A DNA stretch of 64,000 bases. Origin: an uncultured Opitutia bacterium (GTDB lineage: Bacteria; Verrucomicrobiota; Verrucomicrobiia; Opitutales; Opitutaceae). Shown in pieces: positions 18,015 through 25,384 of this stretch. The notes beneath the pieces are model-generated. The model was not told the DNA's origin and did no database searches. It saw nothing but the letters and a program-made list of their open reading frames with translations. Location: the NCBI GenBank assembly GCA_903825285.1, contig CAIJZY010000007.1, positions 62,001 through 126,000 of the forward strand, in the 5' to 3' direction. Each line of letters begins with the position of its first letter. Position 1 is the first letter of the stretch. A program made the translations under genes and the position numbers.

Positions 18015-19439
18015 ATGTCCCTCCCCGACTCCTCGGCCGCACCAGCGGCGCCCGGCCCCAAGACCTACCGGGTCGGCACGCTCACGTACACGCGGTACGG
18101 GCTGCTTCAGGTGATGTTCTGGATGCTGTGGGGCGACTTTTTCTTCCAGCTGATGGAGTCGATGCAGACCGTGACCCCGCTGCTGCTGCGCTGGAACGGC
18201 GCAAGTGACACGGTGATCGGGCTCGTCGGCGGCAGCCTCTCCTCGGCGCTCGCCTTTTTCTGGTATCCCGTCGTCGCCACGCAGAGCGACCGTCACCGCA
18301 GCCGGCTCGGACGGCGCCGGCCCTTCCTCCTCTGGGGCACGCCGCCGGTGGTGCTCAGCCTCGCCTTCCTCGGCGCGGCCAAGCCCGCGGGCGCGTGGCT
18401 GCAGCGCGGGCTGGTGATGCTCGGGGCCGGGACCCCGTCGGCCAACGCCTGCGCGGTCGCGTGGATCAGCGTGTGGCTCGTGATCTTCCTCCTGTTCAAC
18501 GCGTACATCGTCCAGGTCTTCGCCTGCCTCATCGCCGACGTGATTCCCCAGGAGGTGATGGGCAAGTTCACCGGCCTCTACCGCGCGGTCGGCGCGGTCG
18601 GCAGCCTGGCCTTCAGCCGCTGGGCGCTCGGCTGGGCGGAGGCGTACACGGTGCACGTCTACGTGATCATCGGGCTCATCTTCGCCGTGGCGTTCATCAT
18701 CATCATCTGGAACGTGAAGGAGGGCGACTATCCCCCGCCCCCGCCGCGCGCGCCGGGCGGGCGGCTGGGGGCGATCCGCGAGTATTTCGTGACCAGCTTC
18801 CGGCATCCGTTCTACCTGAATTACTTCGCCGTGACATTTTTCTACTGGGCCTCGCTGGTCCCGCTGAACTACGTGGCCTTCTTCGGCACGCAGGCCGGCC
18901 GGGCGGGTTACGCGCCGACGCTGGGGCTTTCGCTGCAGGCGTTCGGCGAGGTGAAGGGCTGGACCTTCATCGTGCAGATCCCGGTGTTCTTCATCGTGGG
19001 CGTGTTTGTGGACCGCTTCCATCCGATGCGCGTGGCGGTCATCGGCATGCTCCTCACGGCGGCGACGTACTTCGGGTGCTTCTTCCTCGTGCACGACAAG
19101 GACTCGCTGCTGTTCTGGTGGTGCCTGAACCAGGTGGCGATCGCGACCTTCCTCGGCGCGGCCACGGCGATGTCGCCCCAGCTGCTCCCGCGGGAGCGCT
19201 ACGGGCAGTTCGTGAGCGCCAACCTCATCTTCGGCATGGTGGGCCTGGTGATCGCGCCGCCGGTGGTCGGCGGACTCCTGCAGTGGGTCGCGGACTACCG
19301 GTACGCCTTCGCGTTCTGCGGGGTGCTGACCAGCCTCTCGCTGGCCGCCCTGCTCCTGCTGCAGGCCCAGTGGCAGCGCCTCGGCGGCGTCAAGGGCTTC
19401 GTCCCGCCGGACCCGGCCCTGCCGGCCGCCCGATCCTAA
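18015..19439 (+). CDS. MFS transporter (sugar/oligosaccharide symporter type)
   Basis: 474 residues with 12 predicted transmembrane helices. The loop after TM2 carries the MFS signature SDRHRSRLGRRRPFLLWGTP, the version found in GPH/sucrose-type sugar symporters. A long cytoplasmic loop (NVKEGDYPPPPPRAPGGR) separates the two halves. It directly follows three heparinase-like genes, so the likely cargo is an unsaturated or intact uronate oligosaccharide that those enzymes act on in the cytoplasm. Substrate assignment rests on context only. Confidence 0.85.
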   Translation: MSLPDSSAAPAAPGPKTYRVGTLTYTRYGLLQVMFWMLWGDFFFQLMESMQTVTPLLLRWNGASDTVIGLVGGSLSSALAFFWYPVVATQSDRHRSRLGRRRPFLLWGTPPVVLSLAFLGAAKPAGAWLQRGLVMLGAGTPSANACAVAWISVWLVIFLLFNAYIVQVFACLIADVIPQEVMGKFTGLYRAVGAVGSLAFSRWALGWAEAYTVHVYVIIGLIFAVAFIIIIWNVKEGDYPPPPPRAPGGRLGAIREYFVTSFRHPFYLNYFAVTFFYWASLVPLNYVAFFGTQAGRAGYAPTLGLSLQAFGEVKGWTFIVQIPVFFIVGVFVDRFHPMRVAVIGMLLTAATYFGCFFLVHDKDSLLFWWCLNQVAIATFLGAATAMSPQLLPRERYGQFVSANLIFGMVGLVIAPPVVGGLLQWVADYRYAFAFCGVLTSLSLAALLLLQAQWQRLGGVKGFVPPDPALPAARS

Positions 19440-19449
19440 GCGACTCCCA

Positions 19450-19560
19450 CCACGGGATTTTCCTGCGGGGCCGCGCAGCGCGCGGATCAATCCGATCCAA
19501 TCCCCATCATCGCGTAATCCGCGGGAAAGCATGCGATCGCAGCTCAACCGAAGACTCCGC
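19450..19560. repeat. Intergenic repeat (CGCGGATCAATCCGATCC / ATCCGCGGGAAA type)
   Basis: The gap after the MFS gene contains gcgcgcggatcaatccga and cgcgtaatccgcgggaaa, an inverted arrangement of the same words seen in several other gaps here. No gene is visible in the gap apart from the leader of the next CDS. Confidence 0.5.
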
Positions 19561-19633
19561 GTTTAGGACACTCCACGCCTCGTATTGGTTTCCCTTGCGC
19601 GGTGGAAGGCGCTCAATGGGGCGTTTTACCACC

Positions 19634-20398
19634 ATGAAACGCCTCCTGGTTCTCCTGTCCGCCCTCGCCTGCGGCATCCTTTCCGCGGCAGAGTCCGCGT
19701 CCCCGGCCCCGGCCAAGCCCGTCATCCTGTTCGTCCACGGCGCCTGGGGTGGCGGCTGGCAGTTCCGCAAGGTCGCGCCGCTGCTGGAATCACGCGGCTA
19801 CACCGTCTACCGGCCCTCGCTGACGGGGCTGGGCGAGCGAGCGCACCTCGCGACTCCGATGGTCGGACTCGACACGCACATCGAGGACATCGTGAACGTG
19901 ATCCGCTTCGAGAACCTGCACGACGTCATCCTCGTCGGCCACAGCTACGGCGGCATGGTCGTGACCGGAGTCGCGGACCGCGTGCCCGACCGCATCAAGC
20001 GCGTGATCTACCTCGATGCCATGCTGCCCAACGACGGTGACAGCATTGCCACGCTGCGTCCGACCGAGGCCGCGGCGCTGCTGGCGAAGGCGCATGACGG
20101 CTTCATCCCCGCGTGGTGGGTGAAGCCGGACAAGCCCTTCCCCCGTGACGTGCCCCAAGCCGCGCGGACGATCACCGATGTGCTGCACCTGTCGCATCCC
20201 CCGGCGGCGGGCATCCGCTGGATCTACATTCTCACCGTGGAGCCCGGAAAGAAGGCCTCCGAGGACGATTTTGCGTGGGCGGCCGAGCGCGCAAGGCAGC
20301 GCGGCTGGCCGGTGCTCGAGATGGCCGCTGACCACAATCCCGAGTGGTTCCAGCCCGCGGCCACGGCCGAGCTGCTGGACCGCGCGTGCCGGATGTGA
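19634..20398 (+). CDS. Exported alpha/beta-hydrolase (plant esterase/hydroxynitrile lyase-like)
   Basis: 254 residues with a signal peptide (MKRLLVLLSALACGILSAAE). An in-frame ATG at 19616 is an alternative start. Oxyanion-hole segment LFVHGAWGGGWQF, nucleophile elbow GHSYGG (Ser ~103) and a late histidine in MAADHNPEW give a complete triad outline. The VHGAWGGGW plus GLGERAHLATP pattern is that of the small esterase family that includes plant methylesterases and bacterial pyrethroid hydrolase-like enzymes. It may remove ester groups from substrates of the polysaccharide island upstream, but that is inference from position. Confidence 0.82.
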   Translation: MKRLLVLLSALACGILSAAESASPAPAKPVILFVHGAWGGGWQFRKVAPLLESRGYTVYRPSLTGLGERAHLATPMVGLDTHIEDIVNVIRFENLHDVILVGHSYGGMVVTGVADRVPDRIKRVIYLDAMLPNDGDSIATLRPTEAAALLAKAHDGFIPAWWVKPDKPFPRDVPQAARTITDVLHLSHPPAAGIRWIYILTVEPGKKASEDDFAWAAERARQRGWPVLEMAADHNPEWFQPAATAELLDRACRM

Positions 20399-20419
20399 GC
20401 CGCGCGGTGGCGGACCCTC

Positions 20420-20905
20420 TCAGTCCACCGCCTCGGCGGGCTGGGGTCGAGCCAGGTCCACGATGACATCGATCGCGGGCGGCGGCGTAAAGGTGCCGGG
20501 GTCGAGCGTGAGCAGGCGCGGGGTCATGCGACGAAATTCCACAAGGGAATTCTGCTCGTCCACGGTCACCTCGATGGCGGTGTGTCCCGCCACGGCTTTG
20601 GCCGGCAGCCAGCCAAAGGCGCGGATGCGGACATGGTCGCCGGGCTGCATGAGTGCGCCGGCGGACGGAGTGACGCGCAGCTCGCCCTCGGCCCCGAAGC
20701 GCACGTGGCAGATCGCCCGGCTGCCGCGGGTGAGGTTGCAGATCTCGACCTGCTCGAATTCCCCGAGGCAGGCCGCCCAGCAGACCCGCTGGCCGATCTC
20801 GATCGCGCCGGTGTCGCGGCCCGTCGTCCCGGCCAGCACGCCCGTCAGGCGCATCCGCGGGATGGCGGCGCACAGAAAGAGTCGGGAGTGTCCCTCAGCA
20901 CTCAT
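20420..20905 (-). CDS. Hypothetical protein with an MSP/ASH-like immunoglobulin-fold segment
   Basis: 161 residues, not a family I can name with certainty. Residues ~52-100 read VEICNLTRGSRAICHVRF, then LRVTPSAGALMQPGDHVRIR, which follows the pattern of major sperm protein/ASPM-SPD2-Hydin domains (LTN-S---A--V----LRV-P-xGxLxPGxxVxIxV). The protein lacks a signal peptide or membrane segment. Its ATG overlaps the stop of the racemase gene (ATGA), so it is translated with it. A PilZ domain was considered but the arginine motif is absent. Function unknown; a protein-protein interaction role would fit the fold. Confidence 0.6.
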   Translation of the reverse strand: MSAEGHSRLFLCAAIPRMRLTGVLAGTTGRDTGAIEIGQRVCWAACLGEFEQVEICNLTRGSRAICHVRFGAEGELRVTPSAGALMQPGDHVRIRAFGWLPAKAVAGHTAIEVTVDEQNSLVEFRRMTPRLLTLDPGTFTPPPAIDVIVDLARPQPAEAVD

Positions 20906-21693
20906 GCCGTGGCGTTCAGCTTAGAGCGTTTCACAAGGCGCAGCCCCGGCGTGTCCGACAGCGTCACGCGGCTGAAGTCCGCGGGCCCCCTCGCCTCGCC
21001 CAGCGCCCAGCGTACGGCGTGGGCGGCGTGCAGTTCAGTGCTGTCGTCCAGCCAGACCGGCTGGTCGGCGGCGGGCACGAGGAGGGCGAGCTCGGACGAG
21101 GCCAGGATGACGCGGCGGGCGCCCTTGGTGCGGAGCTCGCGCGCGATGCGCAGGACCTCCTCGCCCGACTCCGGCCGGATCAAACCCCGGCAGAGCTCGT
21201 TGAAGATGATCTCATCCAGGCGGGTGCGGTCGCTTGAGACCGGAAGGTGGATGCGGCGCTTGTGCCAGTGCGGGTAATCCGGGCGCGGTTCGAGCAGGAA
21301 ACCCTTCTCCAGGGTGAAGCGTGTGCCGATCAATCCGACATCGTCGCGGGTTCGCCCGAGCGACTGCCCGATGGCCGGCCCGATGTGCAGGAGCGGGATG
21401 GAGACCGCGGCCTGGATGGCATCAGCGACAAAGTGCATCTGGTTCGAGCACAGGACCACGGCGTCGGCGCCGGCGCGTTCGAGTCGCTGGGCGGCGTCCG
21501 CCAGCATCGCGCCGGCCTCGTTCCAGCGGTTCGTGCGCACCAGCGTGTCCAACGGGTCGAAGGACAGGCTGTTCACGAGCAGCCGCGCGGAATGCAGGCT
21601 GCCGAACCGGCGGCGCATGTTCTCGTTGAGGTGGCGGTAGTAGAGGGCGGTGGACTCCCACCCGATGCCGCCGATGAGCCCGAGGCATTTCAT
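20902..21693 (-). CDS. Aspartate/glutamate racemase family protein with one catalytic Cys replaced
   Basis: 263 residues from the ATG at 21693 (MKCLGLIGGIGWESTALYYR, the classic family N-terminus). The first catalytic site is present (VLCSNQMH, Cys82). At the second, where the family has GCTE, this protein has ASSE (198-201), so the usual cysteine is a serine. PLP-independent racemases use two cysteines; members with one altered cysteine are known to be stereochemically restricted or to catalyse other reactions. It lies 4 bases after a small membrane-protein gene and overlaps the MSP-like gene; a FAD amine oxidoreductase is two genes upstream, suggesting D-amino-acid metabolism. Confidence 0.85.
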   Translation of the reverse strand: MKCLGLIGGIGWESTALYYRHLNENMRRRFGSLHSARLLVNSLSFDPLDTLVRTNRWNEAGAMLADAAQRLERAGADAVVLCSNQMHFVADAIQAAVSIPLLHIGPAIGQSLGRTRDDVGLIGTRFTLEKGFLLEPRPDYPHWHKRRIHLPVSSDRTRLDEIIFNELCRGLIRPESGEEVLRIARELRTKGARRVILASSELALLVPAADQPVWLDDSTELHAAHAVRWALGEARGPADFSRVTLSDTPGLRLVKRSKLNATA

Positions 21694-21697
21694 GGGC

Positions 21698-21865
21698 TCA
21701 TTGGAATCCCGCCGAGTGGTGGGCGCGGGCCGGCTGGGCGCGGTCGTGGGCGTAGCCGCGGCAGACGTCGGCGGCGTGGAACAGCCAGGCGGCGATCGCA
21801 ATGGCCAGGAGCAGGACGACGGCCACGGCGCCGAGCGTCTCGTGCGGTTGATCAGCGGACTTCAT
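21698..21865 (-). CDS. Small single-pass membrane protein (55 aa), hypothetical
   Basis: ATG at 21865, TGA four bases before the racemase start. The product has a polar N-terminus (MKSADQPHE), one hydrophobic segment LGAVAVVLLLAIAIAAWLF (~11-29) and a His/Arg-rich tail. The tight spacing to the racemase gene and the clean single transmembrane helix support it as a real small gene, but codon evidence is thin at this length. No family recognised. Confidence 0.5.
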   Translation of the reverse strand: MKSADQPHETLGAVAVVLLLAIAIAAWLFHAADVCRGYAHDRAQPARAHHSAGFQ

Positions 21866-22036
21866 GAATGGAAGACGGCCACGCGGGCCGTGGTTCTGCC
21901 GCCGCCGGTAAGTCCGGCCCGGCGGCGGCGAACACGATACCTACACAACCCCGATGGCTACCATCCATGGGGCAAAGCAGACAGGCCAGGTGCGTCCGGC
22001 CGATGGAAGACGGGATGAAGCCTCATGGGAGGCGGC

Positions 22037-22510
22037 TCAGCAGGAGGACGCCGCGAGGGCGGGCTCGTCAAACCGGGCGGTGCTCAGGGCATTGAGGTAG
22101 ATCTCGCGCACGCGGGAGCGGTAGGCGCCGCTGATGCGCAGGCGGGTGCCGTCGCGCAGGACGACGGCGTAGTGTCGCTCGCGGAACGGGCTGATCTTCT
22201 CGATCCGGTCGAGGTTGACGAAGGTCGAGCGGTGGATCCGGAGGAACCGCGCGGGATCGATGCTGCGCTCGAGGACCTTCATGGTCATGCGGACCAGGCA
22301 GCCCTTGGGCCCGAGGTGAAACTTCACGTAGTCACCCTGCGCCTCGATCCAGTCGACCTCGGCGAAGCGCAGGAAGATGAAGCTGCCCTCGGACTTGACC
22401 GTGAAGCGGTCGGGAAACCGCCGGGGCGCGGACTCGGGCGGATAGACCGGGGCCGGCGGCGGCACGAAGGCCGGCGCAGCCGTGAGTGAATCAGGAGGGG
22501 TTGCGATCAT
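22037..22510 (-). CDS. LytTR-domain DNA-binding protein without receiver
   Basis: 157 residues. A proline-rich N-terminus (~1-32) precedes a LytTR domain (~36-145): DRFTVKSEGSFIFLRFAEVDW, IEAQGDYVKFHL, RFLRIHRSTFVNLDRIEKI and YAVVLRDGTRLRISGAYRSR are the usual blocks. LytTR domains bind direct repeats upstream of target promoters. A response-regulator receiver is absent, so activity must be set by level, by a partner, or by the short N-terminus. It starts 5 bases after the FAD oxidoreductase gene and is probably co-transcribed. Confidence 0.9.
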   Translation of the reverse strand: MIATPPDSLTAAPAFVPPPAPVYPPESAPRRFPDRFTVKSEGSFIFLRFAEVDWIEAQGDYVKFHLGPKGCLVRMTMKVLERSIDPARFLRIHRSTFVNLDRIEKISPFRERHYAVVLRDGTRLRISGAYRSRVREIYLNALSTARFDEPALAASSC

Positions 22511-22515
22511 GGGTG

Positions 22516-23667
22516 CTAGTTAAGGTTGGGTGAGTGCGGAAAGGTGCGGGCCTGGCGCAGCAGCTCGGCCCAGCCGGAGCGGACCTGGCAGGCGATCCGG
22601 GCCGCGGCGCGACCGCAGAGGCGCCCGGTGATGTTGCCCGTCCCCGAGTACGCGCCGGTCGCGATGATGCGCTCCCGCACCTCCTCGAGCACCGGCAGGC
22701 GGTCCGCGGTATAGGCGACGCTCGCCGCCCAGCGGTGCGTGATCGGCGCGGTGACCCTGAGGTGGGTGCGCAGAAAATCCTCGAGCAGCTGCTGCACGGC
22801 TCCGCCCGGCTCGCCGCTGCTGGTCCATTCGCCCTCGCCGCCGACATCGCGGAATCCGCCCAGCGCGATCTCGCCCGAGCGCAGCTGCTGCCAGTACTCG
22901 TGGCCGTGGCGGTAGTAGACCGGCCGGGGAAAGTAGACCTCCCGCGCCGGCGCAGTGGCGAGCATCTGCAGGCGGGCGGTGCGCACGCGGGATCGCAGCT
23001 CGGGGAAAAGGTCCTCCAGCCCGCCGTCCACCGCGGCGACGATGGTGCGGCAGTGCACCTCGCCCCGCCGGGTGACCACCCGGCCCGGGCTCAGGGACAC
23101 GACCGGGGAATCCTCATGCAGCGCGATTCCGCGTTCCGTCAGGTGGGCGGCGTGCTCCTGCACGCAGCGCCGCGGCTGGTACACCGCATCCATCGGCAGG
23201 TACAGCCCCTCGCCCTCGGCGCCGGCATAACGGAGCGCATCAAATCCGGCCGACTGCAAAGCGGCCAGGTGCGCGTGGCAGTCCGTGACCTCCTCCGGCG
23301 TGGCGGCGATGCGCAGCGAGCCGGTGGTGCGCACCTGGTTGGGAAACTCCAGCGCGAGCCGGTGGATCTCCTCCAGCGTGCAGCGGTAGATCGTCGCGGC
23401 ATTCGACAGCCCGATCCGGGTGACGAGCCGGTGGAAGAAATCCGCCAGCCCGCCCAGGAGGAATCCGCCGTTGGCCCCGGCTGCACGGCCGCCGACCTCG
23501 CCGGCATCCACCCCGACTACCGTCGCGCCCAGCATGCTGGCCTCCTCGACGGCGGTCAGGCCCGAGCCCCCCAGCCCGACCACGCAGACGTCGGCCTTCA
23601 CCACCCCGGTCAATTCCGGGAGCGGCTTCCAGGGTTCGTCGGTCCAGATCGGGCGGTTCATGGGCAT
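22516..23667 (-). CDS. FAD-dependent oxidoreductase (DadA/glycine oxidase type)
   Basis: 383 residues. The N-terminal Rossmann motif DVCVVGLGGSGLTAVEEA (~26-43) is followed by VVGVDAGEVGGRAAGANGGF, as in the DAO family; a C-terminal TADRLPVLEEV and IIATGAYSGTGNITG segment closes the FAD site. The family oxidises secondary amines or D-amino acids to imino acids. Its ATG shares one base with the stop of the preceding arm-like gene (TGATG). No signal peptide. The racemase homologue downstream makes an amino-acid substrate plausible; the exact one is not predictable. Confidence 0.87.
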   Translation of the reverse strand: MPMNRPIWTDEPWKPLPELTGVVKADVCVVGLGGSGLTAVEEASMLGATVVGVDAGEVGGRAAGANGGFLLGGLADFFHRLVTRIGLSNAATIYRCTLEEIHRLALEFPNQVRTTGSLRIAATPEEVTDCHAHLAALQSAGFDALRYAGAEGEGLYLPMDAVYQPRRCVQEHAAHLTERGIALHEDSPVVSLSPGRVVTRRGEVHCRTIVAAVDGGLEDLFPELRSRVRTARLQMLATAPAREVYFPRPVYYRHGHEYWQQLRSGEIALGGFRDVGGEGEWTSSGEPGGAVQQLLEDFLRTHLRVTAPITHRWAASVAYTADRLPVLEEVRERIIATGAYSGTGNITGRLCGRAAARIACQVRSGWAELLRQARTFPHSPNLN

Positions 23668-24059
23668 CAGGCCATGGCCGGGGCGGTTTCAGCCGGGACG
23701 AGGTTGGCGGCCAGCGCGGTGGCGAGGACATCCGCCACGCGGTCCTGCCACGGCACCGCGCGGCGTTCCGCGGGAACCTGGCTGAGGGCGGAGAGCATGA
23801 CCGGCGACTGCCGCCGCAGCCGCACCTCAAGGCCCTCGGCATGCAGCCCGTGCAGGAAAATGTCGCGGCGCAGCCGCGCCGTCAGCAGGCACTTCGTCCG
23901 CAGCGAGAAACCGAGCTTCTCCTTGGTCCTCGGCGTGGCGTTGATGGAGCAGCAAACCCACCAGTATTCCCGGTTCAGCACGAGGTGATGGTCGGGGTCT
24001 TCGGGCGGCGTGACCGGCTGGGCGGTGGGCCGGGGTTTGGACGGGGTCCGGACAGGCAT
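23667..24059 (-). CDS. Integrase-arm-like small protein, copy A (130 aa)
   Basis: Residues 21-76 (DPDHHLVLNREYWWVCC, then TKEKLGFSLRTKCLLTARLRRD) resemble the N-terminal arm-type DNA-binding domain of tyrosine recombinases: a three-stranded sheet followed by a helix with the SLxTxxxxxARxRRD pattern. No catalytic recombinase domain follows; instead there is a short C-terminal helix VPWQDRVADVLATALAANL. It aligns without gaps over residues 21-76 with the product of the gene just upstream (24170-24592), so the two are tandem paralogues. Probably a stand-alone DNA-binding protein. Translation is coupled to the FAD oxidoreductase gene. Confidence 0.65.
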   Translation of the reverse strand: MPVRTPSKPRPTAQPVTPPEDPDHHLVLNREYWWVCCSINATPRTKEKLGFSLRTKCLLTARLRRDIFLHGLHAEGLEVRLRRQSPVMLSALSQVPAERRAVPWQDRVADVLATALAANLVPAETAPAMA

Positions 24060-24169
24060 GGTGCGTGTGGGGTGAACGGGGTCCGATTGAGGGGGTCACG
24101 AGTGTCGCGCAGCCCCGGGGCCAGGGCTTGTCCCGCCGGTCCACCAATGACCGGACCGGCGGGACTCGC

Positions 24170-24592
24170 TTAACAACACAACTGTAACTTCCCCTGACCG
24201 GCCTCCACGGAGGAGGCCGAAAGGCTGGAGGATTCGGGTTTGCGCGACATGACGGTCGCCAAGGCCAGGTCGACGCGCTGCTGCCAGGTGAGCCCCGGCG
24301 AGGGCTCGATTGCGCGCAAGGTGGTCTCGCCCGGCCGCGCCATCGCGCGGATCCGGCCGAGCATCCCCTCCGCCTGCAGCAGGCGGAACAGCTCGTCGCG
24401 GCGGAAGCGCGCCACCTCGACGGACTCGGTGCACAGCGAACGGCGCAGCTTGTCCTTTGTGCAGTGCGTCGGGTTGACGGCGCAGTAGACCCACCAATTT
24501 CGCCCGTGGAGCCACAGGTGGTGATTGGGGTTCTTGGCCGTGGCCACGGAACGCCGGTTGGTTCGTTCGAGCGTGCTGGTTGAGCGGGGCAT
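24170..24592 (-). CDS. Integrase-arm-like small protein, copy B (140 aa)
   Basis: The ATG at 24592 (MPRSTSTLERTN) is used because it lies 8 bases after the LuxR-type gene and makes the conserved part start at the same residue as in copy A. Residues 21-76: NPNHHLWLHGRNWWVYCAVN, then KDKLRRSLCTESVEVARFRRDELF; C-terminal helix LTWQQRVDLALATVMSRK matches copy A. The tail ends in GQGKLQLCC. The family resemblance is to the arm-binding domain of phage-type integrases, without the catalytic part. A 110-base gap separates it from copy A. Confidence 0.65.
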   Translation of the reverse strand: MPRSTSTLERTNRRSVATAKNPNHHLWLHGRNWWVYCAVNPTHCTKDKLRRSLCTESVEVARFRRDELFRLLQAEGMLGRIRAMARPGETTLRAIEPSPGLTWQQRVDLALATVMSRKPESSSLSASSVEAGQGKLQLCC

Positions 24593-24600
24593 AAACAGGG

Positions 24601-24870
24601 TCAGGAAAGGAAGCTCCCCGCGGCTTGGTCGTGCAGCCACGCGATCAGCCGGCACCGCGTGGGCATGTCGAGTTTGCGCAGAATCGACGCCACCTGCGCC
24701 TTTACCGTCGCCGGCGACTTGCCGAGCGCGGCGGCGATCTCCTTGTTCGAAAGCCCCATGCGGACATGCATCGTCACCGCCCGCTCCGCCGGCGTGAGCA
24801 TCGTCAGCAGCGGCGAAGTCGGCTCCAGATTAGCCGTGAAATCGGACCAATTCACAGTGGAGTGGATCAA
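24601..24870 (-). CDS. LuxR-type HTH protein without receiver (89 aa)
   Basis: Residues ~24-85 are a LuxR/GerE helix-turn-helix: LTPAERAVTMHVRMGLSNKEIAAALGKSPATVKAQVASILRKLDM. There is no receiver or ligand domain, as in GerE. The longest frame starts with TTG at 24870; no Shine-Dalgarno sequence supports this over the GTG at position 6, so the start is uncertain. It is the first gene of a minus-strand series that includes the two arm-like proteins, the FAD oxidoreductase and the LytTR protein, and it could autoregulate that unit. Confidence 0.85.
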   Translation of the reverse strand: MIHSTVNWSDFTANLEPTSPLLTMLTPAERAVTMHVRMGLSNKEIAAALGKSPATVKAQVASILRKLDMPTRCRLIAWLHDQAAGSFLS

Positions 24871-25384
24871 GGCGGGGAAAATTTCGGGTTGCTAAGCAAG
24901 ACCCGCTCACGCCGCCCAACGATGAGGAGTCATCGTCGGATACGACCAGGTCCACCTATGAAGACGGTCCACCTCTCGGATTACACTATAGGTATGACAG
25001 AAGAATTTTCATTTCTGGTTACAGGTGAGCGCATCATTAGCTGAACGCATGACCCCGGCGCACACCGACCCTGCATAACGTACGCAAGTTGCGATGTTCG
25101 CACCACCTGCAGTCATCGTCCTCACGCGTGTGCACCGAGTGAATTTCGCCGCATCACTCCCTGGTATTAACCCGCGTTAAGCGTAGCTCATCCGCAAGTG
25201 TAGCGCTTTCGGGCTAGATGCGCTGGACAGACCCCGGAGTTGTCGGAGTGCAGATTTTCCCGCGGATCACGCGGGAAGGATTGCCCGTTCCCGGAGCGTA
25301 CCCGCGCGCGCAACCTGAATTCCTGATTTCCCCTTCCCGAGTTTGCTTCCTGCGACGAGAACCGGCAAAGCCCATCGCTGCGCG
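24871..25384. other. 514-base intergenic region, relatively AT-rich, no gene seen
   Basis: This is the longest gene-free gap in the window and is clearly less GC-rich than its surroundings. It separates the minus-strand regulator unit from the plus-strand GH43-like gene. It holds the direct repeat ggtccacct (24950, 24967), the candidate promoter above, a ttaacccgcgttaa palindrome near 25167-25180 and a cccgcggatcacgcggga repeat word at about 25258. A 28-codon frame from 24958 is probably chance. Confidence 0.5.
24985..25012 (-). promoter_or_regulatory. Possible sigma70-type promoter for the LuxR-type gene
   Basis: On the minus strand, ATGAAA (25012-25007) and TATAGT (24990-24985) are separated by 16 bases within a locally AT-rich stretch about 115 bases upstream of the LuxR-type start. 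The match is 4/6 and 5/6 to TTGACA/TATAAT. It is the best-looking candidate in this gap, but verrucomicrobial promoter consensus is not well known to me. Confidence 0.25.

Noticed and set aside
20420-20905. PilZ domain in the protein downstream of the racemase
   Set aside because: The RxxxR and DxSxxG motifs of PilZ are missing; an MSP/ASH-like pattern fits better.
24958-25044. 28-codon open frame in the AT-rich gap
   Set aside because: Too short, no ribosome-binding site, no neighbours that would support a leader peptide.
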